A stretch of 64,000 nt of DNA. Origin: Profundibacterium mesophilum KAUST100406-0324. Lineage in GTDB: Bacteria > Pseudomonadota > Alphaproteobacteria > Rhodobacterales > Rhodobacteraceae. Positions 45,401 through 54,602 of the stretch are shown one piece after another. The position numbers and the translations under genes were made by a program. Within the stretch, counting starts at the first letter, position 1, and each line of letters starts with the position of its first letter. The notes below the pieces were generated by a model. It did not search any database and was not told the DNA's origin. It was given only the letters and a program-made list of their open reading frames with translations. The DNA lies in contig NZ_APKE01000013.1 of assembly GCF_009835145.1 (NCBI RefSeq), forward strand, positions 17,696 to 81,695. The letters are read 5' to 3'.

Positions 45401-45457
45401 GCGCGGATTTGCGATCCGGTCTTCTACGACAAGGAGGGAGCGAAGCAGGATGTCTGA
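42404..45457 (+). CDS. soxA: sarcosine oxidase alpha subunit
   Basis: Large subunit, 1017 residues, close to the usual size of about 1000. The N-terminal part (RLIDRDRRVAFSFNGRALEG, SFKYHRPRGVVA) is the ferredoxin-like domain, followed by an NAD-binding region with VVVIGGGVAGIEAARAAA (about 168-185). Folate binding and methylene transfer lie in the C-terminal aminomethyltransferase-like domain (about 620-1010; SFSGELSYEIAVPAG, TEALHVLRAEKGFI). Between them lies a low-complexity segment of TGAE repeats (about 486-506). SoxG starts 8 nt before its stop codon. Confidence 0.95.
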   Translation: MSSRLSTGGRLIDRDRRVAFSFNGRALEGYEGDTLASALLAADQMLMGRSFKYHRPRGVVASGPEEPNALMGIGEGRRFEPNVKASVAPLSDGLQAISQNHWPSLEHDIGAVNAALSPFLPAGFYYKMFKQPRAFWKHVYEPFIRRSAGLGRPPEGVDADRYEHFNVTVDVVVIGGGVAGIEAARAAAARGAQVLLIEQRAHWGGRAPVDGGTIDDMAPADWVERQIAALAALPNVHLRLRCMGAGIYDHGYCLAQETCMPGPNAPQEGAPRHRLWRIRARRIITATGAIERPLAFAGNDVPGVMLASAMRDYLVDHAVAAGDRSVIITNNDDAYRSALALHRAGLTVCAILDLRGAADGALPQEARAAGLRVITGRGIAGIRGGKRVTGVAVCGAEGSGAVLEEIACDAVGMSGGWSPVVHLWSHCGGKLAWDAERGMFLPDPDRAPTGADGTAFVRCAGAAGGHFALGALFADAFEAGCAAATDTGAEDTGAGDTGPKETGAEETASRGHSAPEEMLQPVWMVPQAAGPELRAKIFLDFQNDVKVSDVQLAAREGFESVEHAKRYTTLGMATDQGKLSNINGLAILAQARGAAIPDVGTTTFRPPYTPISMGAVAGEARGALFQPVRRTPMHDWHDAHGADWEPVGHWRRPYCYLHDGERRAAAVSREVTAVRTAAGILDASTLGKIVVRGPDAARFLDMIYTNMMSTLKPGRCRYGLICDENGFLIDDGVVARLGEDSFLCHTTTGGAERIHAHMEEWLQTEWWDWKVYCLNQTEQFAQIAVAGPKAREILERLGGMALDAETLPFMGWMEGTLGGIAARVFRISFSGELSYEIAVPAGQGPALWNKLVAAGGEAGITPYGTEALHVLRAEKGFIMIGDETDGTVIPQDLGLDWAVSKKKEDFIGKRALSRSHMSDPGRWKLVGLETLSGEVLPDGAYAIDDGHDAAGQKAVQGRVTSSYRSATLGRGIALGLLRHGPERMGEIVEFTQISGPPIAARICDPVFYDKEGAKQDV
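43859..43921 (+). repeat. 15-bp tandem repeat inside soxA
   Basis: Four units of 15 bp (43859-43873, 43874-43888, 43889-43903, 43904-43918) encode DTGAE, DTGAG, DTGPK and ETGAE, then a partial unit. Reading frame is preserved. It lies in the linker between the NAD-binding and folate-binding parts. Confidence 0.8.
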
Positions 45458-46037
45458 ACGCGTGACACCCGCCGCGGGCGGACGGAACGGCGCGCTGCGC
45501 ATCATGGGCCCCGAGAGTCGGGGCATGGTGACGCTGCGCGCCGATCTCGCGGACGAGACGATCGCCGCGGCCTTGGGCGATGTCCTGCCGCTCGGTGTGC
45601 CTGGCCGCCGCGAGGGGCGGCATGACGGCGCAAAGGGTGCCTTGTGGATGTCGCCCGACGAGCTGCTGCTGCTTTGCGAGAGGGACGGGGCGGGCGCTCT
45701 GGTGGCCCGCATCGGCGAAGCCCTGGATGGTCTGCATCATCTTGTCGCCGACATGTCGGACGCGCGTGCGGTCTTCACCCTCGAAGGGGAGGAGTACCGC
45801 GAGGTTCTCGCCAAGCTCGGACCGGCGGACATGTCGCCCCGCGGGCTTGCGCATGGGGAGGTCAGGCGCACCCGGCTGGGCCAGATCCCGGCCGCGCTAT
45901 GGCTGCGCGGCGACACGCGCGCGGAGGTGATCTGTTTTCGCTCCGTCGCCGGCTACCTGCACGATCTGCTGTGGCAGGCCGCGGCGCCGGGGGGGCGGGT
46001 CGGTTATTTCCAGCGGGCGGACGGGCCGCCGGCCTGA
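45450..46037 (+). CDS. soxG: sarcosine oxidase gamma subunit
   Basis: Small subunit of the heterotetramer, 195 residues. LWMSPDELLLLCERDGAGALVARI and VADMSDARAVFTLEGEEYREVLAKLGPADMSPRG are typical, with a short GcvT-like fold. The C-terminal GYLHDLLWQAAAP matches the family. It overlaps soxA by 8 nt. It is convergent with the LysR gene. Confidence 0.92.
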   Translation: MSERVTPAAGGRNGALRIMGPESRGMVTLRADLADETIAAALGDVLPLGVPGRREGRHDGAKGALWMSPDELLLLCERDGAGALVARIGEALDGLHHLVADMSDARAVFTLEGEEYREVLAKLGPADMSPRGLAHGEVRRTRLGQIPAALWLRGDTRAEVICFRSVAGYLHDLLWQAAAPGGRVGYFQRADGPPA

Positions 46038-46161
46038 TCGCGCCAAAGGCAAAGGGCCGGCCACGGGGCGGGCGGGGAACCTCCGGCGGAGGCAGCGCCC
46101 GGCCGGGCGGAGGCGAGAGGGGGGGATCCGCGCCCCCAACCGCCGGGAACCGCACGATCCC

Positions 46162-47070
46162 TTACCCCCAGACGACGGCGAGCTGCTCGAAGAGGGCCGC
46201 GACGGTCGGCTCCGACTTGCGCTCCTCCGACGAGAGCATCACGAGGCAGGCCGCCACCCGCTGGGTCTCGCACAGGCTGAGGCCGAAGGAATGGCGCTGA
46301 TACAAGGCGATGGCCTCGCGGCACAGGCTCAGGCCGACCCCGGCGCGGACCATCTCCAGCATCGATGCCTCGTGATCCACCAAGGCGACGACGTTCTGAG
46401 TGCACCCATGTTCCGCGAAGATACGGCGCAGCAGCCGGTTATGGACGGAGGCGGCTGTCGTACCGATCCATGGCAGCGATGCCAGATCCTGCCAATCCGC
46501 TCGGGCGACACGGTCCTCCCAGCCGACGGGCGCGATGATGCGATAGTTGAACGTCGCAAGCTCGCGCACCTGCATGGCGTCGTCCGTGCCGATACCGTCC
46601 ACTGCCAAGGGGTCCGCCAGGTAGAAACCGGCGTCGATCTGACGGCGGCGCAGTTTTTCGAAAATTTCTCCGCTGACCCCATGAACCAGTTCGGTGGTGA
46701 TACCCGGGTGGGCCTCGCCCAGATGGCCCAGCAGGCGGCCGAGGCGGATGAACTCAGGATCGACGATCGTGCCGATCCGCAGAGTGCCGGAAACCTGTCC
46801 GACACGGCTGCTGGCGCTCTGGCGGAACTCGACCATGGCGCCCAGGACGGCCTCGGCCTTGGGCAACAGCGCCTTGCCGTCCGGCGTCAGGTCGAGCCCG
46901 TGCGGCGTACGTTTGAAGAAGGTTACATCGGTTTCCTCGCTCAGCCGCCGGATCTGGTGGCTGATCGCCGGTTGCGTGAGGTTCAGCACCTCGGCCGCAC
47001 GTGAGACGCTGCCCTCCCGCGCGACGGTGACAAGGGCGAGGAGGCCGCTGAAGCTGGGGAATCTCTGCAT
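46162..47070 (-). CDS. dddR: LysR-type regulator, likely of the ddd genes
   Basis: A 302-residue LysR-family protein. The N-terminal helix-turn-helix (LVTVAREGSVSRAAEVLNLTQPAISHQIRRLSEE) is complete, followed by a substrate-binding domain (TLRIGTIVDPEFIRLGRLL...). It is divergent from the GMC oxidoreductase-dddD-BCCT genes, with 168 nt between them containing two inverted repeats. LysR regulators next to dddD (DddR) respond to DMSP-related compounds in other bacteria. The symbol is inferred from position only. Confidence 0.7.
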   Translation of the reverse strand: MQRFPSFSGLLALVTVAREGSVSRAAEVLNLTQPAISHQIRRLSEETDVTFFKRTPHGLDLTPDGKALLPKAEAVLGAMVEFRQSASSRVGQVSGTLRIGTIVDPEFIRLGRLLGHLGEAHPGITTELVHGVSGEIFEKLRRRQIDAGFYLADPLAVDGIGTDDAMQVRELATFNYRIIAPVGWEDRVARADWQDLASLPWIGTTAASVHNRLLRRIFAEHGCTQNVVALVDHEASMLEMVRAGVGLSLCREAIALYQRHSFGLSLCETQRVAACLVMLSSEERKSEPTVAALFEQLAVVWG

Positions 47071-47100
47071 ATTACGGATTGTAATATCACTCAGAGATAT
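47071..47100. promoter_or_regulatory. LysR-type binding sites in the ddd divergent promoter
   Basis: ATTAC-N5-GTAAT (47071-47085) abuts the LysR start codon, and ATATC-N7-GATAT (47084-47100) overlaps it. Both fit the T-N11-A dyads bound by LysR proteins. The stretch is AT-rich in a GC-rich background. Autoregulation plus activation of the divergent genes is the expected use. Confidence 0.6.
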
Positions 47101-47238
47101 ATGTCATTGGGATTGTTCCGCGCGCCGCTCTAACGAGGAGCTGTTGATGGGCTGGGAGGGACCGTCGACCCGAAGACCCGGGGCACGATCCGGGCCGCGT
47201 GGTGACACCTCCGTCGTCCGACAGTTCGGAGTAGAGAG

Positions 47239-48903
47239 ATGGCCGACGCCGCGACAGAGTTCGATTTCATCGTCATTGGCGGCGGGTCCGCCGGCTGCGT
47301 TCTGGCCAACAGGCTCAGCGCCGATCCCGCCAACCGGGTCCTGCTGCTGGAGGCGGGAAAGGCGGATAACTATCCCTGGATCCACGTGCCGGTGGGATAC
47401 CTCTACTGTATAGGCAACCCGCGCACGGACTGGATGTACAACACCGAGGCCGACAAGGGCCTGAACGGGCGCATGCTGCGCTATCCACGGGGCAAGACGC
47501 TGGGCGGCTGCTCGTCGATCAACGGCATGATCTACATGCGCGGCCAGGCCCGCGATTACGACAACTGGGCCAGGCTCACCGGGGAGGAGGACTGGTCATG
47601 GGACGGCGCGCTGAAGGATTTCAAGGCGCATGAGAGCCATTACAAGCTCGATGGCGGGGCCGATCCGAAGACGGGTGACAACGAGCGTTTCTCGGACATG
47701 CACGGCCATGCCGGAGAATGGCGCGTGGAAAAACAGCGCCTGCGCTGGGACGTGCTGGACAGTTTCGCCAACGCCGCCGTCGAGGCCGGCTTCGAGAAGA
47801 CCGACGATTTCAACACCGGCGACAATGCGGGCGTCGGGTATTTCGACGTGAACCAGCGATCGGGTTGGCGCTGGAACACGTCGAAGGCCTTCCTGAAACC
47901 GGCGAAGGCGCGGCGCAACCTGACGATCTGGACCGAGGCGCAGGTCGAGAGGCTGACATTCGAGCGGGATGCGAACGGCACGCGGCGCTGCTCGGGCGCG
48001 CAGGTCAACCGCAAGGGCAGGACCGTCATGGTGACCGCCCGGCGCGAGACGGTTCTGTCGGCCGGTGCGGTCAACTCGCCGCAGATCCTGCAACTTTCGG
48101 GGATCGGGCCGGCGGCGTTGTTGCGCGCGCATGGCATCGAGGTTCTGCAGGACGCGCCGGTTGGCGAGAACCTGCAGGACCATTTGCAGATCCGCGCGGT
48201 CTACAAGGTGAACGGAACCCGCACGCTCAACGCGCTGGCCGGGACCCTCTTCGGGAAGGCGATGATCGGCGCGGAATATGCGATCAAGAGGTCCGGCCCG
48301 ATGAGCATGGCGCCCAGCCAGCTCGGCGCCTTCACGCGCTCCGATCCGGACCGGCCCCATGCCAATCTCGAATATCACGTCCAGCCGCTCAGCCTCGACG
48401 CGTTCGGCGAGCCGCTTCATGCCTTCCCGGCGATGACGGTCAGCGTGTGCAACCTGAACCCCAGCAGCCGGGGCCATGTGCGCCTGCGCTCGGCCGATTT
48501 CCGCGATGCGCCGATGATCTCGCCCAATTACCTCGACACCGAAGACGACAGGAAGGTCGCCGCCGACAGCCTGCGGCAGGTCCGCCGGATCATGTCGCAG
48601 CCAGCGATGGAAGGCTACCGGCCGGAGGAATACAAGCCCGGCATCCAATATCAGAGCGACGAGGACCTCGCCAAGCTGGCCGGGGACATCGCCAACACGA
48701 TCTTTCACCCCGTGGGCACCGTGAAGATGGGCCACGCGGACGATGACAGCGCCGTTCTTGATCCCCACCTGCGGCTCAAGGGGGTGAAGGGGCTGCGGGT
48801 CGTCGATGCCAGCATCATGCCCGAGATCACCAGCGGCAACACCAATTCCCCGACGGTCATGATCGCGGAGAAAGCGGCACGCTGGATCCTGGCAGGCCAA
48901 TGA
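47239..48903 (+). CDS. dddA: GMC-family FAD oxidoreductase, probable 3-hydroxypropionate dehydrogenase
   Basis: A 554-residue choline-dehydrogenase-like flavoenzyme. [18 protein letters not shown] is the FAD motif, [18 protein letters not shown] and [16 protein letters not shown] are GMC signatures, and the active-site His region is [13 protein letters not shown] near the C-terminus. In ddd clusters such enzymes (DddA) oxidise 3-hydroxypropionate to malonate semialdehyde. Here it is directly upstream of dddD, 26 nt from the start, which supports that role. A choline dehydrogenase is the alternative, but no betB-type gene is adjacent. Confidence 0.72.
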   Translation: MADAATEFDFIVIGGGSAGCVLANRLSADPANRVLLLEAGKADNYPWIHVPVGYLYCIGNPRTDWMYNTEADKGLNGRMLRYPRGKTLGGCSSINGMIYMRGQARDYDNWARLTGEEDWSWDGALKDFKAHESHYKLDGGADPKTGDNERFSDMHGHAGEWRVEKQRLRWDVLDSFANAAVEAGFEKTDDFNTGDNAGVGYFDVNQRSGWRWNTSKAFLKPAKARRNLTIWTEAQVERLTFERDANGTRRCSGAQVNRKGRTVMVTARRETVLSAGAVNSPQILQLSGIGPAALLRAHGIEVLQDAPVGENLQDHLQIRAVYKVNGTRTLNALAGTLFGKAMIGAEYAIKRSGPMSMAPSQLGAFTRSDPDRPHANLEYHVQPLSLDAFGEPLHAFPAMTVSVCNLNPSSRGHVRLRSADFRDAPMISPNYLDTEDDRKVAADSLRQVRRIMSQPAMEGYRPEEYKPGIQYQSDEDLAKLAGDIANTIFHPVGTVKMGHADDDSAVLDPHLRLKGVKGLRVVDASIMPEITSGNTNSPTVMIAEKAARWILAGQ

Positions 48904-48929
48904 CACGAACGCTCGATTTGGGAGGGACC

Positions 48930-51440
48930 ATGCGCAATTCGTTCTCGAACCTGCCTTTGACCGGGGTCAAGGTGGTCGATTTCGGGCAGTATATCGCCGG
49001 GCCCGCGGTTGCGATGCTGCTGGGTGATCTTGGCGCCACGGTGATCCATATCGACCCGCCCGGCGGTCCGATGTGGGACAGTCCGGCCAATGCGACGCTC
49101 ATGCGCAACAAGTCGATCGTGACCCTCGATCTAAAATCCGGGGACGGGCTTGCAAAGGCCCGCGCCCTTTGTGCCGAGGCGGACATCATCGTCGAGAATT
49201 TCCGCCCCGGCAAACTGGCCGCGCTGGGGATCGACTTTGCCGCCATGCGCGAGGAGCGGCCCGAGCTGATCACCATCTCGATCCCCGGTTTCGCTTCCAA
49301 CGACATGGAGCGCCGCGAGCAGCGCGCCTTCGAAAGCGTGGTCGCGGCGAGTTCGGGCGTCTTCACCGACATGGGGCTGAACCGGGTGCTGATGGGATTG
49401 AACCCGTCATTCTCGCCCCTGCCGCTCTCGTCGGCCTATGCCTCGCAGATCGCGGCCTCGGCCACGGTGCTGGCGCTGCAATCGCGGCAGGTGACGGGGC
49501 TTGGCGACCAGATCGAGGTGCCTTTGGCAGCCGCGGTGATGGAGGGGCTGTGCTACAACTCCATCAAGGTGTCGGACATGCCCGAACGCTACCTGACGCA
49601 GCGCGAGCAGGAGATCGAGCGGCGCCGGATCGAGGGCCTGCCGATGAACCTGCCCTACGAGGATCTGCAGGAGCTGCTCGACCCGTTCTTCCGCAGCTAC
49701 ATGTGCAAGGACGGGCGGATGTTCTACGTCGTCTGCCCAAGCCACAAGAACCATGCGCGCCGCTGCCTTCAAGTGCTGGGCCTCTACGAGGAGATGATCG
49801 CGGAGGGCCTGCGAGAAGAGGACGACACCTACAGGCCGCAATCGGAATGGGTCTCCGATACCTCGCTCGGTGTCTATCCGATGCCGAAATTCTGGGCCGA
49901 CAAGATCGCGGCGCGCATGAAGGAGGTCTTCATGACCCGCACCTCCCATGAATGGAAGCGCATGTTCGGCCGCGCGGGCATTCCGGGCGCGCCGCAGCGT
50001 TGGCTGCAGGAGTGGATCAACGACGAATACGCGGAAACCTCCGGCCTGATGATCGATGTCAGGGATCCCGAATATGGCGAGATGACCCAGCCCGGTCCGG
50101 TCGTCTGGATGGAGGAAAGCGGCGAGGAGGCCCTTGCCCCGGAACCCCGCCGCTGGGTGGCGTTCGACGAGGCGCTGAAAGCCTTGCGCAAGCACCGCAC
50201 GGACATTCCCGACCCCGGGGAGGGGGTAGAACAGGAGGGCTGGCTGTCCGGCTTGCGCGTGCTGGACATGTGCAACGTCATCGCCGGCCCCCATTCGGCC
50301 AGCTACCTTGCGCGTTTCGGCGCCGAGGTGATCAAGATCGATCCGGCCCAGCCACTCTACGACAGCTGGAACACCGTGATCTACGGTCTGAGCCAGGGGC
50401 GGGGCAAACGGTCGATCCTGGCGGATGTGAAATCCGAACATGGGCGCAAGGTCTTCGAGGACCTGGTGAAATCCGTCGACGTGATCTTCTGGAACGCGCC
50501 GGACAGCCAGATCAAGCGCATGGGGCTGGATGCCGAGAGCCTGCGCAAGCTGAACCCCGAAGCGATCTTCTGCAAGCTGGACTGTTTCAGCGGGGTGCGG
50601 CGCGGCACCCGGACCGATTACATCGGGTATGATGACCTCGTGCAGGCGACCACCGGCATCATGCTGCGGTTCGGCGGGGCGATGGACAGCCCCGAGGAGC
50701 ATGCCCATGTGGGCACCATCGACGTCATGTGCGGCTTTGGCGGCGCGCTTGCCGTGGCGGCGGCGCTCTACCAGAAATACCGCTTCGGCCGGATCGGGCG
50801 CGGGCGCACCTCGCTCAGCGCCAATAGCGGCCTGCTGCAGGTGCCTTTTGCCTATGATTTCCAGGGGCGCGGGCTTTTCGACGAGCCGTCGGGGCCGGAG
50901 GTCAACGGCTACGACGCGCTCAGCCGGTTCTACAGCACCGCATCGGGTGTCTATATCCTGCTGAGCGCCTATGAGACGGACCTGCCACGGTTCCGCGAGG
51001 TCGAGGATTTGTCGGTTCTGCCCGATCTGCCCGATGAGGAGCGCGCGGCTTATCTCGCCGGCGCGTTCCAGAGGCACCCGGCAACGGAATGGATCGCCCG
51101 CCTGCGCGCGGCGGATATTGGCTGCGCGATCTGCAACAACATTGACGCGCTGCGGTCCGAAAACCTGCGCGAGCCGGACGGGACGCCCGGGACCGGGCGG
51201 GGAAGCTATTCCTTCTCGCAATACAGCGACCATCCCAGCGGCCATGAGGTCATCCAGCTCGATCCCTATGCCGTGCGCCCGGCCCGCGCGAAGGTCTACG
51301 CCCTGTCGCCCACCGAGAAGTTCGGCACCTCCACGCGGGCGATCCTGATCGATCTCGGCTACTCCGACGCGGCCATCGACAGGATGCTGAAATCCGGCCA
51401 GCTCAGCGAGAGCTGGAGCGTCGAATACCTGCCCAGCTAG
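48930..51440 (+). CDS. dddD: DMSP CoA-transferase/lyase (DddD-like, tandem class III CoA-transferase)
   Basis: An 836-residue protein with two CaiB-type CoA-transferase domains (about 1-415 and 435-836), the architecture and size of DddD, which converts DMSP and an acyl-CoA to DMS and 3-hydroxypropionyl-CoA. Domain 1 starts [28 protein letters not shown]; domain 2 starts [27 protein letters not shown]. The likely catalytic aspartate is D598 in [19 protein letters not shown]; the matching segment of domain 1 ([17 protein letters not shown]) has no aspartate. GGAGGG precedes the ATG at 48930. It lies between dddA and a BCCT transporter gene. Confidence 0.85.
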   Translation: MRNSFSNLPLTGVKVVDFGQYIAGPAVAMLLGDLGATVIHIDPPGGPMWDSPANATLMRNKSIVTLDLKSGDGLAKARALCAEADIIVENFRPGKLAALGIDFAAMREERPELITISIPGFASNDMERREQRAFESVVAASSGVFTDMGLNRVLMGLNPSFSPLPLSSAYASQIAASATVLALQSRQVTGLGDQIEVPLAAAVMEGLCYNSIKVSDMPERYLTQREQEIERRRIEGLPMNLPYEDLQELLDPFFRSYMCKDGRMFYVVCPSHKNHARRCLQVLGLYEEMIAEGLREEDDTYRPQSEWVSDTSLGVYPMPKFWADKIAARMKEVFMTRTSHEWKRMFGRAGIPGAPQRWLQEWINDEYAETSGLMIDVRDPEYGEMTQPGPVVWMEESGEEALAPEPRRWVAFDEALKALRKHRTDIPDPGEGVEQEGWLSGLRVLDMCNVIAGPHSASYLARFGAEVIKIDPAQPLYDSWNTVIYGLSQGRGKRSILADVKSEHGRKVFEDLVKSVDVIFWNAPDSQIKRMGLDAESLRKLNPEAIFCKLDCFSGVRRGTRTDYIGYDDLVQATTGIMLRFGGAMDSPEEHAHVGTIDVMCGFGGALAVAAALYQKYRFGRIGRGRTSLSANSGLLQVPFAYDFQGRGLFDEPSGPEVNGYDALSRFYSTASGVYILLSAYETDLPRFREVEDLSVLPDLPDEERAAYLAGAFQRHPATEWIARLRAADIGCAICNNIDALRSENLREPDGTPGTGRGSYSFSQYSDHPSGHEVIQLDPYAVRPARAKVYALSPTEKFGTSTRAILIDLGYSDAAIDRMLKSGQLSESWSVEYLPS

Positions 51441-51576
51441 GGGTATTTGCCGGGGGGCTCGCCGAAGCGCCCCTCCTCTTTAAGGTATATCGCTATTTCC
51501 GAAGGGTGCGGATAAGCACCGCCCTGCAGCGATGCGCGGCGGATGCCCGAACATCCTGTGCCAGAACGGAGGATAC

Positions 51577-53223
51577 ATGGCCAATAAACCCCCACTGATG
51601 GAACTGGATATCGAGACCGCGGATCGCGGTTTCTATTCCGGCTTCGCGAAAAGCGTCGCCATTCCATCCAAGATACTCGTCAGCGCGCTGATCGTTTGGG
51701 CCATCACCGTGCCCGACAACGCCGCCGCCGTACTGAACGCGCTGAACGGCGCGCTGCTCAGCAGCTTTGCCAGCTGGTACGTCTGGGTCGTCGCGCTGTT
51801 CTTGATCCTTTGCATCACCCTGGCACTGGTGCCTGCCACGGGGCGGATGAAACTGGGCCTGCCGGATGATCGCCCCGAGTTTACACGGTTCTCGTGGTTT
51901 TCCATGATGTTCGGCGCGGGCATCGGCATCGGCATGCTGACCTTCGCCACGGCCGAGCCAATGTATCACTTCGCCACCAACCCCGATGTCATCCGGGGCG
52001 AGACAACCGGATCGGGCGCCGACAACGTGACCTCCGCCTATGTCTGGTCCTTCCTGCACTGGGGCTTTTCAGCCTGGGCCTGTTATGCGCTGGTCGGGCT
52101 GTCGCTCGCCTATTTCTCCTATCGGCGGAACCTGCCGCTGACGGTGCGCTCGGCGCTCACGCCGCTGTTCGGCGCGCGGCTTTCCGGGCCGGTGGGGCAC
52201 GTGGTCGACGTCGTGGCCGTCGTCGCCACCATCCTCGGCGTGGCGCAGACGCTGGGCTTCGGGGTCGAACAATTCGTCGCCGGTCTCAACCGCGTGGGCT
52301 TCGGCGACTGGATCATCCTCGACAACGGCAAGCCCAGTTCTGCGGGCATCGTGCTGGCGCTGGTGGTGATCCTCGGCGCGTCCACCCTCTCGGCGCTCTC
52401 GGGCGTGGGCAGGGGGATCAAGTGGCTGTCGAACCTCAACATGGTGCTCAGCTTCTTCCTGCTGGCCTTCTTCGTCATCTTCGGCTCCACCTTCTTCGGG
52501 CTGAATGCGCTGGGCACGGGGCTGGTGGCCTATGTGCTGGACCTGCCCGCGATGCTGTTCACCGTCTGGCAAGCGGACGGAACCGAGACGGGCGACGCGC
52601 TGGCCGGGTGGCAAGGCGGATGGTCGGTGTTCTACTGGGCCTGGTGGATCGCCTTCGCCCCCTTCGTGGGTGTGTTCCTGGCCCGCATTTCGCGCGGGCG
52701 CAGCATCCGCGAATACGTTCTCGGCGCGATCATCGTGCCGTCGCTGATGTGCTTTGTCTGGTTCACCCTGGTCGGCGGCACCGCCATCGACATGACCCTC
52801 AACGGCGAGGCTGGCGACGCGATCTCGGGCGCGGGACAGGAAAGCCAGCTTTTCGTCATGCTGGACCTGATGCTGAGCAGCGGGTTGGCCTGGGTGATGG
52901 CGGCCATCGTCGTCGTGCTGCTGTTGACCTACCTCGTGACCACGGCCGATTCCGCGATCCTGATCGTCAACACGATCAACGCCGCCGGTGAGGAGAGCCC
53001 GAAGGGCCGGGCCCATATCGTCTTCTGGGGCGTGGCGCTCAGCCTCGTGGTCGGTGGATTGCTGCTGGTCGGCGGATTGGGCGCGATCAAGACGGCCATG
53101 GTGATCGGTGCGCTCCCGTTCAGCCTCGTCATGTTCCTGATGTGCGTGGCGCTGGTCAAGGCGATCATCAACGACGCGATCCGCGAGCGCAGGGGGGTGC
53201 AAAGCCTTCACGTGGAAAGCTGA
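51577..53223 (+). CDS. dddT: BCCT transporter, probable DMSP importer
   Basis: A 548-residue betaine/choline/carnitine-family carrier with 12 predicted helices. FGAGIGIGMLTFATAEPMYHF holds the glycine-rich motif linked to Na+ coupling, and WWIAFAPFVGVFLARISRGRSIREY the family signature loop. GGAGGATAC precedes the ATG at 51577. Following dddD, it is the probable DMSP importer (DddT). It could also carry glycine betaine or choline. Confidence 0.78.
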   Translation: MANKPPLMELDIETADRGFYSGFAKSVAIPSKILVSALIVWAITVPDNAAAVLNALNGALLSSFASWYVWVVALFLILCITLALVPATGRMKLGLPDDRPEFTRFSWFSMMFGAGIGIGMLTFATAEPMYHFATNPDVIRGETTGSGADNVTSAYVWSFLHWGFSAWACYALVGLSLAYFSYRRNLPLTVRSALTPLFGARLSGPVGHVVDVVAVVATILGVAQTLGFGVEQFVAGLNRVGFGDWIILDNGKPSSAGIVLALVVILGASTLSALSGVGRGIKWLSNLNMVLSFFLLAFFVIFGSTFFGLNALGTGLVAYVLDLPAMLFTVWQADGTETGDALAGWQGGWSVFYWAWWIAFAPFVGVFLARISRGRSIREYVLGAIIVPSLMCFVWFTLVGGTAIDMTLNGEAGDAISGAGQESQLFVMLDLMLSSGLAWVMAAIVVVLLLTYLVTTADSAILIVNTINAAGEESPKGRAHIVFWGVALSLVVGGLLLVGGLGAIKTAMVIGALPFSLVMFLMCVALVKAIINDAIRERRGVQSLHVES

Positions 53224-53853
53224 CGTATAGGTCGCCCGAGGCGCAGACCACGCGCCTTGGGCAGCTCAGTCATGCGATGTTTTCGCAGGACAACACCGCA
53301 TGACTGCACCGGCTTCTTCGGCAGACGAGCGACCGGCCGCTTCCGGCATGGGCCGGCTCGCTTGAGAAACGTCGACGCGAGCTTCCGGCACCCATGTCCT
53401 TCTTTTGACCCAAGAAATACCGCGGATCGGTGGCCTTGCGGGTGCCAGGGTGCTCCGAGCGAGGCGGTGTCCAGGCGCGGGGGCTTTCGGAATCCTCGCA
53501 AGATCCCACGTCCTCGGACCCGGGTTTCAGCCGCCCCGAAGTGGATCGAAGAGACCCGTCCGGGAAGTTTTCGCCATGGGTCGCAATCTCTCGCATAGAG
53601 CGTCAGAGGCGCGCTGAGGGCGACGCCGGCCGCGCCCGGGGATGCCTCATTTCCCGCGATGCCGTGTCCCTTGGGGTGCCGCGCTCCGTCGCATCGCCGT
53701 GGACGGCGCATTCCGGATCACGGCGCGGGGCGCGAATGCCGGGGCGCCGGCGGCAGTCCGGAACAATCGCCGCCGCCCATCCGTTGCCGGGTTGACGCTG
53801 CGCGATAATTCCGCAGGTTCACGTCATAAGACATGCAACCGAAGGGACACGAC
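53224..53853. other. non-coding stretch between dddT and sodB
   Basis: 630 nt with no gene I can support. It holds a hairpin at 53267-53306 just after dddT. Around 53400-53425 the text CTTCTTTTGACCCAAGAAATACC resembles a degraded form of the AT-rich half of a dispersed Rhodobacteraceae intergenic element. The remaining DNA is GC-rich and shows no codon structure. Confidence 0.5.
53267..53306 (+). terminator. interrupted hairpin after dddT
   Basis: CAGTCATGCG (53267-53276) pairs with CGCATGACTG (53297-53306); after one mismatch, TGTT (53278-53281) pairs with AACA (53292-53295). The stem starts 44 nt after the dddT stop. No T-run follows. It may end the ddd transcript or protect its 3' end. 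Confidence 0.5.
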
Positions 53854-54453
53854 ATGGCATTGGAACTTCCTGATCTTCCGTATTCTCACGACGCTCTGGC
53901 CGATCTCGGCATGAGCCGCGAGACGCTGGAATATCACCACGACATTCACCACAAGGCTTATGTCGACAATGGCAACAAGGCCATTGAAGGCACCGAATGG
54001 GCGGGCAAGAGCGCCGAGGAAATCATCAAGGGCACCTATGATCCGAATGCGGTCGCCCAGTCCGGCATCTTCAACAACGTCTCGCAATACTGGAACCACT
54101 GCCAGTTCTGGGAGATGATGAGCCCCGATCAAGGCGCGATGCCTTCCGAGCTTGAATCCGCGCTGAAGGAAGCCTTCGGATCGGTCGACGATTTCAAGGA
54201 GAAATTCTCTGCCGCCGGCGGCGGCCAGTTCGGCTCCGGCTGGGCGTGGCTCGTCAAGGATAGCGATGGCAGCCTGAAGGTCACCAAGACCGAGAACGGC
54301 GTGAACCCGCTCTGCTTTGGCCAGACCGCGCTTCTGGGCTGCGACGTGTGGGAGCACAGCTACTACATCGATTTTCGCAACAAGCGTCCCGCCTACCTGT
54401 CGAACTTCCTCGACAAGCTGGTGAACTGGGAAAACGTCGCAAGCCGCATGTGA
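53854..54453 (+). CDS. sodB: superoxide dismutase, Fe/Mn family
   Basis: Removes superoxide in the cytoplasm. The 199-residue protein starts MALELPDLPYSHDALADLGMSRETLEYHHDIHHKAYV. Metal-ligand histidines are in YHHDIHHKAYV and WNHCQFWEMMSP, and DVWEHSYYIDFRNKRPAYL carries the last Asp/His pair. The GGGQFGSGWAWLV segment is the core SOD signature. It looks more like the iron-type sequence of alphaproteobacteria, but metal choice cannot be fixed from motifs alone. A terminator hairpin follows. Confidence 0.94.
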   Translation: MALELPDLPYSHDALADLGMSRETLEYHHDIHHKAYVDNGNKAIEGTEWAGKSAEEIIKGTYDPNAVAQSGIFNNVSQYWNHCQFWEMMSPDQGAMPSELESALKEAFGSVDDFKEKFSAAGGGQFGSGWAWLVKDSDGSLKVTKTENGVNPLCFGQTALLGCDVWEHSYYIDFRNKRPAYLSNFLDKLVNWENVASRM

Positions 54454-54505
54454 TCCATGCGCGGCACCGGCCGGGCGAGCCCGGCGCTGCCACTCGGCGA
54501 AAATG

Positions 54506-54531
54506 GGGCCCGTCCGGACATGGACGGGCCC
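54506..54531 (+). terminator. sodB terminator
   Basis: GGGCCCGTCC (54506-54515) pairs with GGACGGGCCC (54522-54531), loop GGACAT, followed by TTCGC. It lies 52 nt after the sodB stop. Confidence 0.65.
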
Positions 54532-54602
54532 TTCGCGCATGCGGAACCCGCTGTCGCGGCCATCCGTTATTCCATTGAAACTACGTATCAGGAGGCGGAA
54601 AG

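Noticed and set aside
48930..51440. Two fused CaiB-type carnitine CoA-transferases for carnitine metabolism.
   Set aside because: Tandem fusion, 836-residue length, a single catalytic aspartate in domain 2, and the LysR/GMC/BCCT neighbours fit DddD better. Carnitine genes are absent.
53208..53711. A 167-codon frame on the minus strand between dddT and sodB.
   Set aside because: The Arg/Pro/Gly-rich composition looks like GC-rich noise, and it overlaps the hairpin after dddT.
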